From the NCBI RefSeq assembly GCF_002101595.1, contig NZ_LQOM01000033.1:62001-126000 (forward strand): a DNA stretch of 64,000 bases, given 5' to 3'. Below, in pieces: positions 10,701 through 19,424 of this stretch. Made by a program: the position numbers and the translations under genes. Source of the DNA: Mycobacterium celatum (GTDB lineage: Bacteria > Actinomycetota > Actinomycetes > Mycobacteriales > Mycobacteriaceae). A model generated the notes under the pieces. That model saw only the letters and a program-made list of their open reading frames with translations. It was not told the DNA's origin and did not search any database. Position 1 is the first letter of the stretch. Every line of letters begins with the position of its first letter.

Positions 10701-12580
10701 GCGGACTCACTGGCCCGCCGGGCCGCCGGCAGGGCCGACAGGATGCGCACGGCCGCGGCCAGATCGGTGCCGGTGATGATGTCGGCGGTCCACGGTGCCG
10801 CGGCCTGCGGATCGTCGAGCGCCACGCCCACGTCGGCGACGGCCAGCGCCGCCAGCGTGTCGGTCGACGCGAAGTCGCGGTGCAGCGCGGTGATCAGCAG
10901 TACCGGTCCGCGATCGGACCGCAGCTCACGCACCAGCTTCAGCAGCGGTGTGCCGGCGGGATGGCTTTCCGCCACGCTGGCAGCCAGGTCCTGGGTGCCG
11001 GCGACGTGCCGCATCACGACCCGGGCGCCGGTGCGGTGCGCGGTCTGCAGCAGCGCGACGGCGAACGGGTCGACCTCCCAGCCCACTTCGACGCTGCCCA
11101 CGCAGTCGCCGTCGACGACGAGGTCGGCGCATTCGAGCCCCTGGGCGGGCGCCGCCGACGGGCCCTGCGCGGGGACCCAGCGCAGCAGGGCCCCGGTGGC
11201 TGGCAGCTCATCGGGGTCGGGCTCCGGCGGCTGCTCGGCGTGCAGCAGGGCGTCCGCGACCTCGTAGACCCGGTCGTCGTCCCAGCCGGGTGCGTCTCCG
11301 CGCGCGTGCAGGACCGCGCGGGCATCGCCGCGCAGCGCAGCGCCGTCGATCAGGATCACTTTGATCCGATCCAGGCGGCGCAGGGCGCCCGGGTCGAGGA
11401 CCATGTGCCCGTCGTTCGCCAGCCCGCGGCCCAGGACCGCCGCGAAGGTCTGCCGGCCCATGTGCGCGGCCTTGGGCACGCCGGCCAGGATCGCACCGGC
11501 GGCGTCCTCGGTGCCCCCGCCGCCGAGCAACGCGCCGGCCGCGGCCACCAGCGAACCGTTGGCGGCCTGCGCGGCGTACTCCTCCACTGGTCCGGCCATG
11601 GACCCCTTCTCGGTGTCGATTGCGGCGTCGATGGCGCCGTCGACGACGACGTGCGAAGCCTCGCCCGCCTCCGCAGCCGCCCAGCTGTGGCGTGGCGTGT
11701 GGGAGCCGGACCCGGCTGATGAGATCACCGGGACTACCGGAGCTTGCGGCCGGTTGGGTGAGGCGAGGTCCGGCTCGCGCCGTCGCCATCTATCGCGATG
11801 GGCCACCGCCTCGGAGATCTGCAGGGCGCGTTGGGCAAGGTCCAGCAGTGGTGTGCCGACCGCTTGGGTCAGCCCGTTCGCCGCCGCGGTCGACGCGCTC
11901 AGCGCAATATCGGTGCCGACCCGGCCCAGCCGCGACTCGAGAAACGACACCACTCGGGGCTGATTGCTGACGAGGGCGGCGGCGGCGCGGGTGGTGCGCG
12001 GCGCAGCAGGCAGCCGAACGACCCAGCCGGTGACCGCGGCACCGATCGCCACCACGTCCATCGCCGCGGCGGTCAACGGGACCACGAAGGCCAACGGGTT
12101 GCCGGGGTCGGCGAAGGGCGCGGTCCGGGGCGCGGACTCTGACGATGTGGTGGCCAAGTCGGCGGCCACAGCGGCCACCGTGTCCCGCACCGCGTTCAAG
12201 ACGAGCTCGGGATCCGCGTCATCTCTGACTTCGACCACCAGCCGGCCCAACGCGCCCTCGACATGGGCGGTGGCCACGCCCGCAATCCTGCGAACCGGCT
12301 CCTCCACCACCGCCGCATGCTCGTGCCAGCGGGGAAACGGCAACAACGGGTCCAGGTCTAGATGTAACCGCCGCCCGCTTTGCCAGCGCACCGGCGGCGC
12401 GGCCCGCTCGGGGGAGTTGTTGACCGCGCCGAGCATGCGGCCAGTTGACCGCACGGCTGGGCCGGCGACCAGCTGCACAGCGCTTGCAGCGCCGGCCGCA
12501 CCTTGCGCCCCGGCGCGCAACAACTGCACTGCGCCACCCGTGACGCCACCGACCACGGTGGCTACACCGGGAACCTTCAT
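7763..12580 (-). CDS. ctpI: Giant P-type cation-transporting ATPase CtpI
   Basis: A 1605-aa P-type ATPase matching mycobacterial CtpI in size and in its opening MKVPGVATVVGGV. The first ~600 residues are an unusual extension. The catalytic core follows: TGES actuator loop near 883, a PEGLP membrane motif, the phosphorylated Asp in DKTGTLTE near 1036, and the hinge GDGANDAAA near 1320, with C-terminal transmembrane helices. The transported ion is not established. The ATG at 12580 is preferred over an upstream codon at 12601 because a GAAGGG ribosome site stands about 7 nt before it and it matches the M. tuberculosis N-terminus. The 3' end overlaps the fadD at 6212 by 18 nt. Confidence 0.93.
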   Translation of the reverse strand: MKVPGVATVVGGVTGGAVQLLRAGAQGAAGAASAVQLVAGPAVRSTGRMLGAVNNSPERAAPPVRWQSGRRLHLDLDPLLPFPRWHEHAAVVEEPVRRIAGVATAHVEGALGRLVVEVRDDADPELVLNAVRDTVAAVAADLATTSSESAPRTAPFADPGNPLAFVVPLTAAAMDVVAIGAAVTGWVVRLPAAPRTTRAAAALVSNQPRVVSFLESRLGRVGTDIALSASTAAANGLTQAVGTPLLDLAQRALQISEAVAHRDRWRRREPDLASPNRPQAPVVPVISSAGSGSHTPRHSWAAAEAGEASHVVVDGAIDAAIDTEKGSMAGPVEEYAAQAANGSLVAAAGALLGGGGTEDAAGAILAGVPKAAHMGRQTFAAVLGRGLANDGHMVLDPGALRRLDRIKVILIDGAALRGDARAVLHARGDAPGWDDDRVYEVADALLHAEQPPEPDPDELPATGALLRWVPAQGPSAAPAQGLECADLVVDGDCVGSVEVGWEVDPFAVALLQTAHRTGARVVMRHVAGTQDLAASVAESHPAGTPLLKLVRELRSDRGPVLLITALHRDFASTDTLAALAVADVGVALDDPQAAAPWTADIITGTDLAAAVRILSALPAARRASESAVRLAQGGSTLAGLLLVTGDSRPTSPLAVRRWLNPVNAAAATALVSGAVSATKVLRLPDPTPQPLTAWHALDPEIVYARLARGARPLAVQPGMPPWRRFLEDLSYNPLVAPLRGPAARVMRLAAATRAELADPLTPILAVGAAASAIVGSNIDALLVTGVMTANAITGGVQRLRADAAAAELFAEQEKLARRVVVPAVATTRRRLEAARHTERTVTVTASALRPGDVIDLAAPDVVPADARLLVAEDLEVDESLLTGESLPVDKQVEPVAAGDTERASMLFEGSTIVAGRARAIVVATGSATAAQRAISAVADVESAAGIQARLRELTSKVLPLTLAGGAAVSGLALLRKASLRQAVADGVAIAVAAVPEGLPLVATLAQLAAARRLSARGVLVRAPRTVEALGRVDTVCFDKTGTLTENRLRVVRAVPATTSPQGPFPDAADPGAVEVLRAAARASTQPHNGQGHAHATDEAILTAANGLDSQGDSEWTVLAEVPFESSRGFAAAIGTLSTDRAAPVLMLKGAPEVVLPRCRFANADTDLDHAESLVHSLAEQGLRVLAVARRSWEHDTSDDDDTDADAVDAAAAHDLELLGYVGLADTARPSARPLIEALLDSERKVVLITGDHPVTARAIAHQLGLPSDARVVTGAEFAGLDEEACTKLAADVQVFARVSPEQKVQIVAALQRCGRVTAMVGDGANDAAAIRMADVGIGVSGRGSSAARGAADLVLTDDDLGVLLDALVEGRGMWAGVRDAVTILVGGNVGEVLFTIIGTAFGAGRAPVGTRQLLLVNLLTDMFPALAVAVTPQYPQPEEAEDQDTDAARWAYQRAILTEPAPSLDVPLMRQIISRGAVTAAGATAAWAIGRWTPGTERRTATMGLTALVSTQLAQTLLTRRHSPLVVATALGSAAVLVAIVQTPGISHFFGCTPLGPVAWTGVIGSTAAATAVSVVAPDWLIKITSDETPAMPEGASPPRLHVVE

Positions 12581-12668
12581 TCCGTCACCCTTCAAGGACA
12601 TGGTCGTCTTACCTAATACTGTCCATGATTGATCCCCGCCGCTGCGTCTAGCGCGTTGCGGGACTGGT

Positions 12669-12717
12669 CGACCGTGGATCCAGGGCGTCGATTCTCGTCG
12701 AGCGTGTATCCAGCGCG
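12669..12717 (+). repeat. Tandem pair of 19-nt intergenic repeat units
   Basis: Two copies of a CGA(G/C)CGTG-N-ATCCAG(G/C)GCG unit sit at 12669-12687 and 12699-12717 with a 30-nt period, between ctpI and the sigma-factor pseudogene. A third relative lies at 56644-56662. The units match at 16 of 19 positions. They are outside genes, and the function is unknown. Confidence 0.55.
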
Positions 12718-12784
12718 GAAAAATCGCGAAAACCCCGCCCTCAGTACACGTTGGAAGCCCTCGCCGCCCGCCGGGGGCTACTGC

Positions 12785-13591
12785 CTAGCGCGTCGCAGGC
12801 AGACCGAACGCCGCAAACAGCGCCGGATCGAGAAAGACGGCGATCCCGCGGATCGCGCTGGCCACAGCGGCGAGGACATGTATCGAGTGAGCCCGCAGAA
12901 CGCCGTCGCCGCTCGAGCTTGACGTCGGCTTGCAAGAGTTCGGTGAGCGCAGCGATGTCGGCCTTTTCGAAGGCTGCGCAGTAGCGGTCGACCAGCTCGC
13001 GCAGCGCGGCGTCGTCGAGTTCGGCGACGTCGTCCTCGCCGGGGTCGACTTCGGCCAGACGAGCGCGCGCCCGTTGCAGGGCGCTGTTGACCGATACCGG
13101 CGTGGTCTCCAGCAGCTCGGCAACGTCGGCGGCGTTGAACTGCACCACGTCGCCGCGCAGGATCAGCACGGCCCGCTGTCGCGCTGGAAGCTCCTGCATC
13201 GCTGTGACGATGGCCAGCCGAATACTTTGCTTCCCGGTGACGGCCGTTTCAGGGGTCAATGCGTCGGGGAGCGGCTCGATCCAGCGATAGTCGCTGCCGT
13301 TACCTGTGAAATCCGCGTCCGGGTCGACTGAGCCAGTGCCCACTCCGGTGGGAAGCACCCGGCGGGCGCGGTTTTCCAACGCCCGCAGACACGCGGTTGT
13401 CGCGATGCGGTACAGCCAGGTTCGCAGCGCTGCGCGTTCCTCGAATTGTTCGTAGGCCCGCCAGCCGCGCAGGTATGTCTCCTGCACGAGATCCTCGGCG
13501 TCGTGCACCGAGCCGAGCATGCGGTAGCAGTGCGCAATCAACTCGGCGCGATACGGCGCCGCCGGCGCATGAACTCTTCTTGGACCGGCAC
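12785..13591 (-). pseudogene. SigG-like ECF sigma factor, frameshifted and internally deleted
   Basis: The encoded protein resembles the ECF sigma factors with a C-terminal SnoaL-like domain (SigG type). From a GTG at 13591 the frame reads VPVQEEF, then a probable 1-nt loss (about 13555-13570) shifts it. The main frame contains region 2 (AHCYRMLGSVHDAEDLVQ) and region 4 (SALQRARARL), both intact. After ADVKLE near 12925 most of the SnoaL domain is missing and the expected ending (FLDPALFAAFGLP) occurs in another frame, ending at 12785. So there are two lesions. An alternative reading is a shortened but functional protein from a TTG at 13541 to 12741. It is divergent from a frameshifted SDR. 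Confidence 0.7.
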
Positions 13592-13645
13592 GCCCGCTTC
13601 TCCCTTGTGTGAGCCCCTACTGAGTAGAGGTACATACCGTGGTCG

Positions 13646-13674
13646 AGATTCATCGGCCGGGCGCCGATGAATCT
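13646..13674. promoter_or_regulatory. 12-bp perfect palindrome between sigma pseudogene and SDR
   Basis: AGATTCATCGGC-CGGGC-GCCGATGAATCT is a perfect inverted repeat with a 5-nt centre, in the 140-nt region between the divergent sigma-factor pseudogene and the SDR at 13732. It could be an operator for a dimeric repressor or a stable mRNA hairpin in the SDR leader. No regulator gene is adjacent. Confidence 0.5.
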
Positions 13675-13731
13675 AGGGGACTCCCCTTATCTGCATTGGT
13701 AATCGAACACGTCAACGAGGAGATCGTCATC

Positions 13732-14455
13732 ATGGTGGGAATCGCCGACAACACAGTTCTGGTTACCGGGGGCAATCGCGGCATCGGTCGGGCGCTGGTC
13801 GAGGAGGCATTGAGCAGACGCGCAAAGCGCGTGTACGTCGGTACGCGCACAGCCCTGGCTCACCCCGACGACCGCGTCATGCCCCTTACTCTGGACGTGA
13901 CCAATGCCGCGCACATTCAGCAAGCGGTTGACGAAGTCGAATCTCTGGACGTCCTCGTCAACAACGCCGGCGTGGCGCTCTATGACGACCTGAGCGATCG
14001 TTCTGCGCTCGAACGCCACCTCGCCGTCAACCTTATTGGCGTCTACGGCATGGTCCAGGCCTTCCTGCCGTCGCTGACGCGCCGGCGGAGCCATCGTCAA
14101 CAACCTGTCGGTGAACGCGCTGGCTCCCTTGCCGCTCATTCCCGCCTACTCGGTCTCGAAGGCCGCTGCGTTCAACCTGACCCAATCGCTGCGCGCCCTA
14201 CTGGCTGGACAGGGCGTGACCGTCCACGCCGTTCTGACCGGCCCCGTGGACACGGACATGACCCGAGGCCTCGACATACCGAAAAGCTCCCCAGAATCCT
14301 TGGCGCGAGCCATTTTTGACGGAGTCGAGAACAGCGATGCGGACATCTCCCCGGATCCGATGTCGAAGTCTGGGGCCGACAACTGGAGCAGTGGTGCGTC
14401 GAAGACGCTCGAGCGCCAGTATGCGGCGCTGCTCGCAGGTGCAGGCCACCGATGA
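13732..14455 (+). pseudogene. Short-chain dehydrogenase, frameshifted
   Basis: The N-terminal half from the ATG at 13732 has the SDR cofactor motif TGGNRGIG and NNAG. Near 14085 the frame is lost; the rest (AIVNNLSVNALAPLPLIPAYS, then VSK with the catalytic Tyr/Lys, DTDM) continues in the next frame to a stop at 14455. Together the parts make a full ~240-aa SDR, so a single one-base indel explains the break, whether real or a sequencing error. Its neighbour across the divergent promoter is also broken, which favours real decay of a former sigma-SDR pair. Confidence 0.75.
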
Positions 14456-14456
14456 A

Positions 14457-14601
14457 TTACGGCGCCGCGACGTAGCGTTCTTTGCCTTCCACGACGTCAC
14501 AGAACGGGCCCTCCCTGAACAGTTCCTCGTCAGAGATGTTGGCGGCCGTGCGCGGCCAGGCAGCGCAGGTAGCGCTCGACCACGCCATGGCCGTCGCTCA
14601 T
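14457..14601 (-). pseudogene. NTF2/SnoaL-like protein remnant
   Basis: Starting with an ATG that overlaps the methyltransferase stop (ATGA), the frame reads MSDGHGVVERYLRCLAAH and then stops. In another frame ANISDEELFREGPFCDVVEGK and ERYVAAP follow to a TAA at 14457. The two pieces look like the first ~50 residues of a SnoaL/limonene-epoxide-hydrolase-like protein whose remainder is gone. It would have been co-transcribed with the methyltransferase and hydrolase upstream. Confidence 0.5.
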
Positions 14602-15230
14602 GGCTTCGTCCCGGCCGTGACCAGGTCAGAGATGAACGTGATCCAAGCGGGTCGGGGGACTCGGTGTTGATCGGTGACCGTGAAACCGGCGTCCTCGAAC
14701 ATCGCCCGCATTTCTGCCGGCGACGCGTGGTGCGCCGGTTTCCACCTGCTGGCCACAGGTCCCTGCAGCAACGGTCGCCGCGCGCTGAGTGCAACGACCA
14801 CGGCCAACCCGCCCGGTGTGAGCACGCGGTAAAACTCCCGCACCGCCGCCGGCTGGTCGAAGAAATGAAACGCCGACGTCGTCACGACGGCGTCGAGCTC
14901 GCCGTCGTCGAACGGAAGGTGCTCGGCCGGACCCTTCAGCCAGTGCACTCGCTCCGACCGGGCTCGAGCCTGAGCGAGCATCCCGTCCGACATGTCCACG
15001 CCGTAAACGTCGTCGGGCTGAAGTTCGCGCTCGATACGGTCAGCCAGAACCCCTGTGCCGCAGGCAATGTCAGCAATGCGGCGAGATCCATGGCCGCGCA
15101 GCTGGGCGAGGACTTCGTCTTGCGGTGGCCGATACACCCATCGCTGGAGAACAGGAAGGTTGTAGGCGGGTGCGGCGAAACTCCAGAATCGCGTTACGGT
15201 CTCGTTGAAGCCTCGGCGTTGTGCTGGCAT
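14598..15230 (-). CDS. Class I SAM-dependent methyltransferase
   Basis: A 210-aa methyltransferase with motif I IADIACGTGVLA near residue 52, an acidic GVDMS loop, and TTSAFHFFD and LTPGGLAVVV strands. It belongs to the UbiE/Methyltransf_11 type. It lies 8 nt after the alpha/beta hydrolase in the same direction and its stop overlaps the start of a broken NTF2-like gene, so the three formed an operon. The substrate is unknown, probably a small lipid or xenobiotic. Confidence 0.82.
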   Translation of the reverse strand: MPAQRRGFNETVTRFWSFAAPAYNLPVLQRWVYRPPQDEVLAQLRGHGSRRIADIACGTGVLADRIERELQPDDVYGVDMSDGMLAQARARSERVHWLKGPAEHLPFDDGELDAVVTTSAFHFFDQPAAVREFYRVLTPGGLAVVVALSARRPLLQGPVASRWKPAHHASPAEMRAMFEDAGFTVTDQHRVPRPAWITFISDLVTAGTKP

Positions 15231-15238
15231 GGCTCAGC

Positions 15239-16189
15239 CTAACTGCCCGGCTTCTCTTCGGGCCGACGAGCGGCCCGCATCGGCGGCGGGCGGCCTAACT
15301 GCTCCGCGGTCCAGTCCAGCAGGCGTCGCCACAACTGGTGGCGGGTGGACGCCATGTTGTGGCAGTGCGCGCTGCCCGGGACGACGACCGTGGTGACGTC
15401 GGGGCTGCGACGGTAGAACTGCGCCTCGGCGCGCGGATCCGGTGACACGTCCACCGCGCCGTAGCCGAGGAAAACCGGCACGTCCACCAGTCCCGCCTCG
15501 ATGGAGGTCACGCCAGGAATTGCCGCTGCCGAAAAACACCGTGGCGCAACCGATATCGTCGTCAGATTATCGGCTGTCACCACGGCGGGCGGGACGTCGG
15601 GGAGGTGGAACCAGCTCTGCAGCCAGTCGCGCGAGGTCTCCATGTACGGCTCGGGAAGCATGTCGGCGAACTGGTCGATCAGTGCCGCGCGGCCTTGCGG
15701 CGTGGCGGCCGCGGCGATGAATTCCGGGTCGAGGTTTAGCGGCGCGACGTGTTGGTTGGTGCAGCCGAGAATGGCCAACGCTGCATAACAGGCGGAGGTT
15801 GTCTGCTGCAAGATCGCCAGGTATCCGCCCAGAGAATGCGCGACGGCAATGGAAGGCACTGTGCTGCAGGTGATTTCAGGCAGTTGCGCTACGGCGCAAT
15901 TCAGTGCGACGGCGATATCAGCCAGCGCGATGTCACGGGCCGGCCTGGTGCTGTCACCCGTGCCGAGCGGGTCGATCGCCACCACCGAGTAGCCGTGCCG
16001 CGCGACGTATTCGGCGAAGTTGTAGCCGGGGTAACCGGGCACATCTAAATGCCAGTAGGCGCGGTTGTACGTGCCACCGGGCAGGCACACCAACACGGTC
16101 GGATTGGGCGTGCCGGCGGGGTAGTAGGTGGCCGCCAGCGACGCCGTTTCGCCGACCGCCGCGCTGACGTCGAGCCGCAGATCGTTCAC
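15239..16189 (-). CDS. Alpha/beta-fold hydrolase
   Basis: About 316 aa from the GTG at 16189. The oxyanion region is LPGGTYNRAYW, the nucleophile elbow is AHSLGG, and a late Asp and His (GSAHCHN) complete the triad. The open frame reaches 16321, but the extra N-terminal residues are Arg-rich, unlike the family, so the later GTG before NDLRLDVSAAVG is preferred. No signal peptide is clear. It is the first gene of the hydrolase-methyltransferase-NTF2-remnant operon. Substrate unknown. Confidence 0.75.
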   Translation of the reverse strand: MNDLRLDVSAAVGETASLAATYYPAGTPNPTVLVCLPGGTYNRAYWHLDVPGYPGYNFAEYVARHGYSVVAIDPLGTGDSTRPARDIALADIAVALNCAVAQLPEITCSTVPSIAVAHSLGGYLAILQQTTSACYAALAILGCTNQHVAPLNLDPEFIAAAATPQGRAALIDQFADMLPEPYMETSRDWLQSWFHLPDVPPAVVTADNLTTISVAPRCFSAAAIPGVTSIEAGLVDVPVFLGYGAVDVSPDPRAEAQFYRRSPDVTTVVVPGSAHCHNMASTRHQLWRRLLDWTAEQLGRPPPMRAARRPEEKPGS

Positions 16190-16437
16190 CGCTGGCCGGG
16201 CGCATGGACGAGACACACGTTGTCTATACCATCCGGCGCTCGCATGCCCACGCCGCCAAATCCGTCGCGTTCTCTCCATCTCTACCTGCCCGGGCTGCGG
16301 CGGCCGAGCAGCGGGAAGCAATCCTCGCGATCACCGAATTGACGACCACCGCGATTACTGAAATAACTTGCGCCCCTTTGGCCTCAGCGGTCTCTACGTC
16401 GGATCTACTTGTCGTACCCCGCCGATAGTATTCGAAC

Positions 16438-17805
16438 ATGTTAGCGAGTAGCCGTGAGGAGATCGTCGAGGTGTTCGACGCCCTGGCGGCTGCCCTGCGC
16501 GCGGCTCTGGAATTGTCGGTCGAGGTGTTGACCACCCCGGAGTGCCTGGTGATGATGGAGCGCTGCGAAACGTTGCGCCACCAGCTGCCCGCCCTCGAGC
16601 ACCCGCTGATCAACCAGCTGGCCGAAAGAGCCAGCGACACTGAGCTGGGCGGCACGCTGCGGTTCGCGTTGGCAGACCGGTTGCGCATCACCCCCGCCGA
16701 AGCCAGCCGGCGCATTCACGAAGCCAAAGACCTCGGCCCACGCCGGGCGGTCACCGGCGAACCATTGGAGCCGCTGCTGCCCGCGACGGCCGCCGCCCAA
16801 CGCGCCGGGCAGATCGGCGCGGGTCATGTGGCGGTGATCCGCAGCTTCCTGCACCGGTTGCCCGAGGCCGTCGATGTTGAGACCCGCCAACACGCGGAAG
16901 CCCAACTGGCCGAGTTGGGTGCACAGCATCGCCCCGATGACTTGGGCAAGTTGGCCGACAAGCTCACCGATTGTCTCAACCCGGACGGCGACTTCTCCGA
17001 CGACGACCGGGCGCGCCGGCGCAGCCTGATCCTGGGCAAGCAAGGCCCCGACGGCATGAGCCCGATCAGCGGGTATCTGACGCCCGAGGCCCGGGCCACC
17101 CTGGATGCGGTGTTCGCCAAGCTGGCCGCCCCCGGCATGTGCAACCCCGCCGACCCCACCGCGTGCGTGGACGACAGCCCGTCGCAAGAGGCCGTCGAGT
17201 CCGACACCCGCAGCACCGGCCAACGCTCTCACGACGCGCTGATTGCTGCGTGTCGGGCGCTGCTCGCGTCGGGTGGTTTGGGTCAGCACAACGGGCTGCC
17301 CGCGTCGATCATCGTGTCCACCACCCTTCAACAGCTCGAAGCCGGCGCCGGCACGGCGCTCACCGGTGGGGGCACCCTGTTGCCCATGTCCGATGTGATC
17401 CGCCTGGCCAGCCACGCGCATCACTATCTGGCAATTTTCGATAAGGGCAAGGCGATCGGGCTGTATCACACCAAACGGCTGGCCTCACCCGGGCAGCGCA
17501 TCGTGTTGTACGCGCGGGATCGTGGCTGCACGTTTCCGAATTGCGCTGTGCCCGGCTATTACTGCGAAGCCCATCACTGCACCCCCTACGCCAAATGCCG
17601 CACCACCGACGTCAACGACCTCGCGCTGGGCTGCGGCGGCCACCACCCGCTCGCCGAAGACGGCTGGACCACCCGCAAGAACGCCCACGGCGACACCGAA
17701 TGGATCCCACCCCCACACCTCGACCACGGCCAACCCAGAACCAACACCGACTGGCACCCCGAAAAACTCCTCCGCGCCGACGAAGACGACGACGACGAAC
17801 CGTAG
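16438..17805 (+). CDS. DUF222/HNH endonuclease domain protein (13E12 family)
   Basis: A 455-aa protein of the 13E12/REP-associated family, common in many copies in mycobacteria. The N-terminal DUF222 domain fills about residues 30-300. A C-terminal HNH nuclease domain has paired cysteines (CTFPNC), the EAHHCTPY histidines and the GGHHPL block. The C-terminus is very acidic. In M. tuberculosis related genes are part of 13E12 repeats, so it may mark past mobile activity, but no flanking repeats are visible here. Its biological role is unknown. Confidence 0.88.
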   Translation: MLASSREEIVEVFDALAAALRAALELSVEVLTTPECLVMMERCETLRHQLPALEHPLINQLAERASDTELGGTLRFALADRLRITPAEASRRIHEAKDLGPRRAVTGEPLEPLLPATAAAQRAGQIGAGHVAVIRSFLHRLPEAVDVETRQHAEAQLAELGAQHRPDDLGKLADKLTDCLNPDGDFSDDDRARRRSLILGKQGPDGMSPISGYLTPEARATLDAVFAKLAAPGMCNPADPTACVDDSPSQEAVESDTRSTGQRSHDALIAACRALLASGGLGQHNGLPASIIVSTTLQQLEAGAGTALTGGGTLLPMSDVIRLASHAHHYLAIFDKGKAIGLYHTKRLASPGQRIVLYARDRGCTFPNCAVPGYYCEAHHCTPYAKCRTTDVNDLALGCGGHHPLAEDGWTTRKNAHGDTEWIPPPHLDHGQPRTNTDWHPEKLLRADEDDDDEP

Positions 17806-17942
17806 CGCCGGCCCACTCGCAGCGAGACTTAGCCGATCTGGATATTGGGTTCGGTGGCCCGCAACGAGGCCGTGCGTCTCATGGTGTAAGCGAAACCCGC
17901 GGCTATCGGCGGCTAATGTACGCGCAAGGGAAGGTGCCCGTG

Positions 17943-18440
17943 ATGGATGACGTGACCGCTCTGCACGAAATCGAGTCGATCAAACAGTTGAAGGCCCGGT
18001 ACTGCCGCTATCTGGACAGCAAAGACTGGGCGGCCTGGCGCGGCATTTTCACCGACGACTTCGTCAGCGACACCGTGGCCGCCGGCGGCAAGGTCATTGC
18101 GGGCGCCGACGAGTTCGTCGCCTACATCCGCAAGACATTGGGCAAGCCGTCCCAGCCCACGGTGCACCAGGTGCACGCTCCCGAGATCGAGTTGACGTCG
18201 GCGACGACCGCCCGCGGCGTGTGGGCACTGGAGGACGTGGTCCGGCTGGCACCGGGCCTGAACCTCAACGGCTACGGCCACTACCACGAGACCTACGAGA
18301 AGATCGACGGGCAGTGGCGAATCAAGACCTCGAAGTTGACCCGGCTGCGGGAGGACATCTTCAATCCGCTTTTCTCCGTGCGCGTTTCGGACCGGCTGCG
18401 AAAAGCCGGCGCCAAATTAGCCCGCCGGCTGGCCGGGTAA
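17943..18440 (+). CDS. SnoaL/NTF2-like nuclear transport factor 2 family protein
   Basis: A 165-aa cone-shaped NTF2-like protein resembling the SnoaL_4 / bile-acid 7-alpha-dehydratase-like group. The opening IKQLKARYCRYLDSKDW and the later GYGHYHETYEKIDGQWRI strand are typical. Such proteins dehydrate or isomerise small hydrophobic ligands or simply bind them. The ATG at 17943 follows an AAGGGAAGG ribosome site; a GTG just before it is also possible. It precedes the epimerase gene by 4 nt, so the two are co-transcribed. Confidence 0.8.
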   Translation: MDDVTALHEIESIKQLKARYCRYLDSKDWAAWRGIFTDDFVSDTVAAGGKVIAGADEFVAYIRKTLGKPSQPTVHQVHAPEIELTSATTARGVWALEDVVRLAPGLNLNGYGHYHETYEKIDGQWRIKTSKLTRLREDIFNPLFSVRVSDRLRKAGAKLARRLAG

Positions 18441-18444
18441 CGCG

Positions 18445-19422
18445 ATGGCCACCAAGCTCGTCATCGGAGCAAGCGGTTTTCTCGGCTCGCACGTCACGCG
18501 TCAACTCGTGCAGAACGGCGAAGACGTCCGGGTGATGCTGCGGAAAACCAGCTCGACCCGGGGAATCGACGACCTCGACGTACAGCGTTGCTACGGCGAC
18601 GTTTTCGATGACGCGGCGCTGCGCGAGGCGATGACCGGATGCGACGTCGTATTCCACTGCGTGGTGGATACCCGGTTCTGGCTGCGCGACCCCGCCCCAC
18701 TGTTCAGGACCAACGTCGACGGCTTGCGGCATGTCCTCGACGCCGCAGTCGATGCCGGTTTGCACCGGTTCGTGTTCACCAGCACGACCGGCACCCTCGC
18801 CATCAGCGACAAGAGACCGGTCACCGAGAACGATCCACACAATTGGCATCAGGGTGGTGCCTACATCGAATCCCGCATCGCCGCTGAGAACCTGGTGATG
18901 CAGTACGCGGCCGAGAAGGGCCTGCCCGCCGTCGCGCTGTGCATCTCCACGACCTACGGTCCCGGTGATTGGCAGCCGACACCGCACGGCTCACTGATCG
19001 CGCGCGTAGCCGCGGGCAAGTTCCCGTTCTATCTCGGCTTCTCCTCCGAGGTGGTTGGCATCGAAGATGCCGCTCGTGCAATGGTTCTGGCTGCAGACCA
19101 CGGACGCATCGGCGAACGCTACATCATCTCCGATCGCTACCTGAGCACCCGTGAGATCCATCGAATAGCCGCCGATGCCGCCGGGGTCAGGCCGCCGCGG
19201 ATCGCACTGCCGATAAAGCTCCTGTATGCAGCCGCATTCGCCAACGACATCGCCGCCCGAATTCTGCGGCGCGACTTACCGTTCGCCGTCGCCGGCGTGC
19301 GCATGGCCGAGCTGATGTCGCCCCTGGACCACAGCAAAGCCGAACGGGAACTGGGCTGGAAACCGGAGCCGGTCGAGGACTCGATTCGCAAGGCCGCCAG
19401 GTTCTTCAACGAACGTCGCTAA
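18445..19422 (+). CDS. NAD-dependent epimerase/dehydratase (extended SDR)
   Basis: A 325-aa extended SDR similar to dihydroflavonol-4-reductase and 3-beta-hydroxysteroid dehydrogenases. The Rossmann motif GASGFLGSH is at residues 8-16, and STTGT supplies the active-site Ser/Thr. The catalytic Tyr-x3-Lys appears as YIESR, that is, with Arg in place of Lys. The C-terminus ends in the usual LGWKPEP segment. It is co-transcribed with the NTF2-like protein. A reductase or isomerase acting on a sterol or polyketide-like alcohol is plausible, but unproven. Confidence 0.82.
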   Translation: MATKLVIGASGFLGSHVTRQLVQNGEDVRVMLRKTSSTRGIDDLDVQRCYGDVFDDAALREAMTGCDVVFHCVVDTRFWLRDPAPLFRTNVDGLRHVLDAAVDAGLHRFVFTSTTGTLAISDKRPVTENDPHNWHQGGAYIESRIAAENLVMQYAAEKGLPAVALCISTTYGPGDWQPTPHGSLIARVAAGKFPFYLGFSSEVVGIEDAARAMVLAADHGRIGERYIISDRYLSTREIHRIAADAAGVRPPRIALPIKLLYAAAFANDIAARILRRDLPFAVAGVRMAELMSPLDHSKAERELGWKPEPVEDSIRKAARFFNERR

Positions 19423-19424
19423 CG

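Noticed and set aside
9740..11719. A 659-codon open frame on the plus strand inside ctpI.
   Set aside because: It is antisense to conserved ATPase sequence and has composition typical of a shadow frame.
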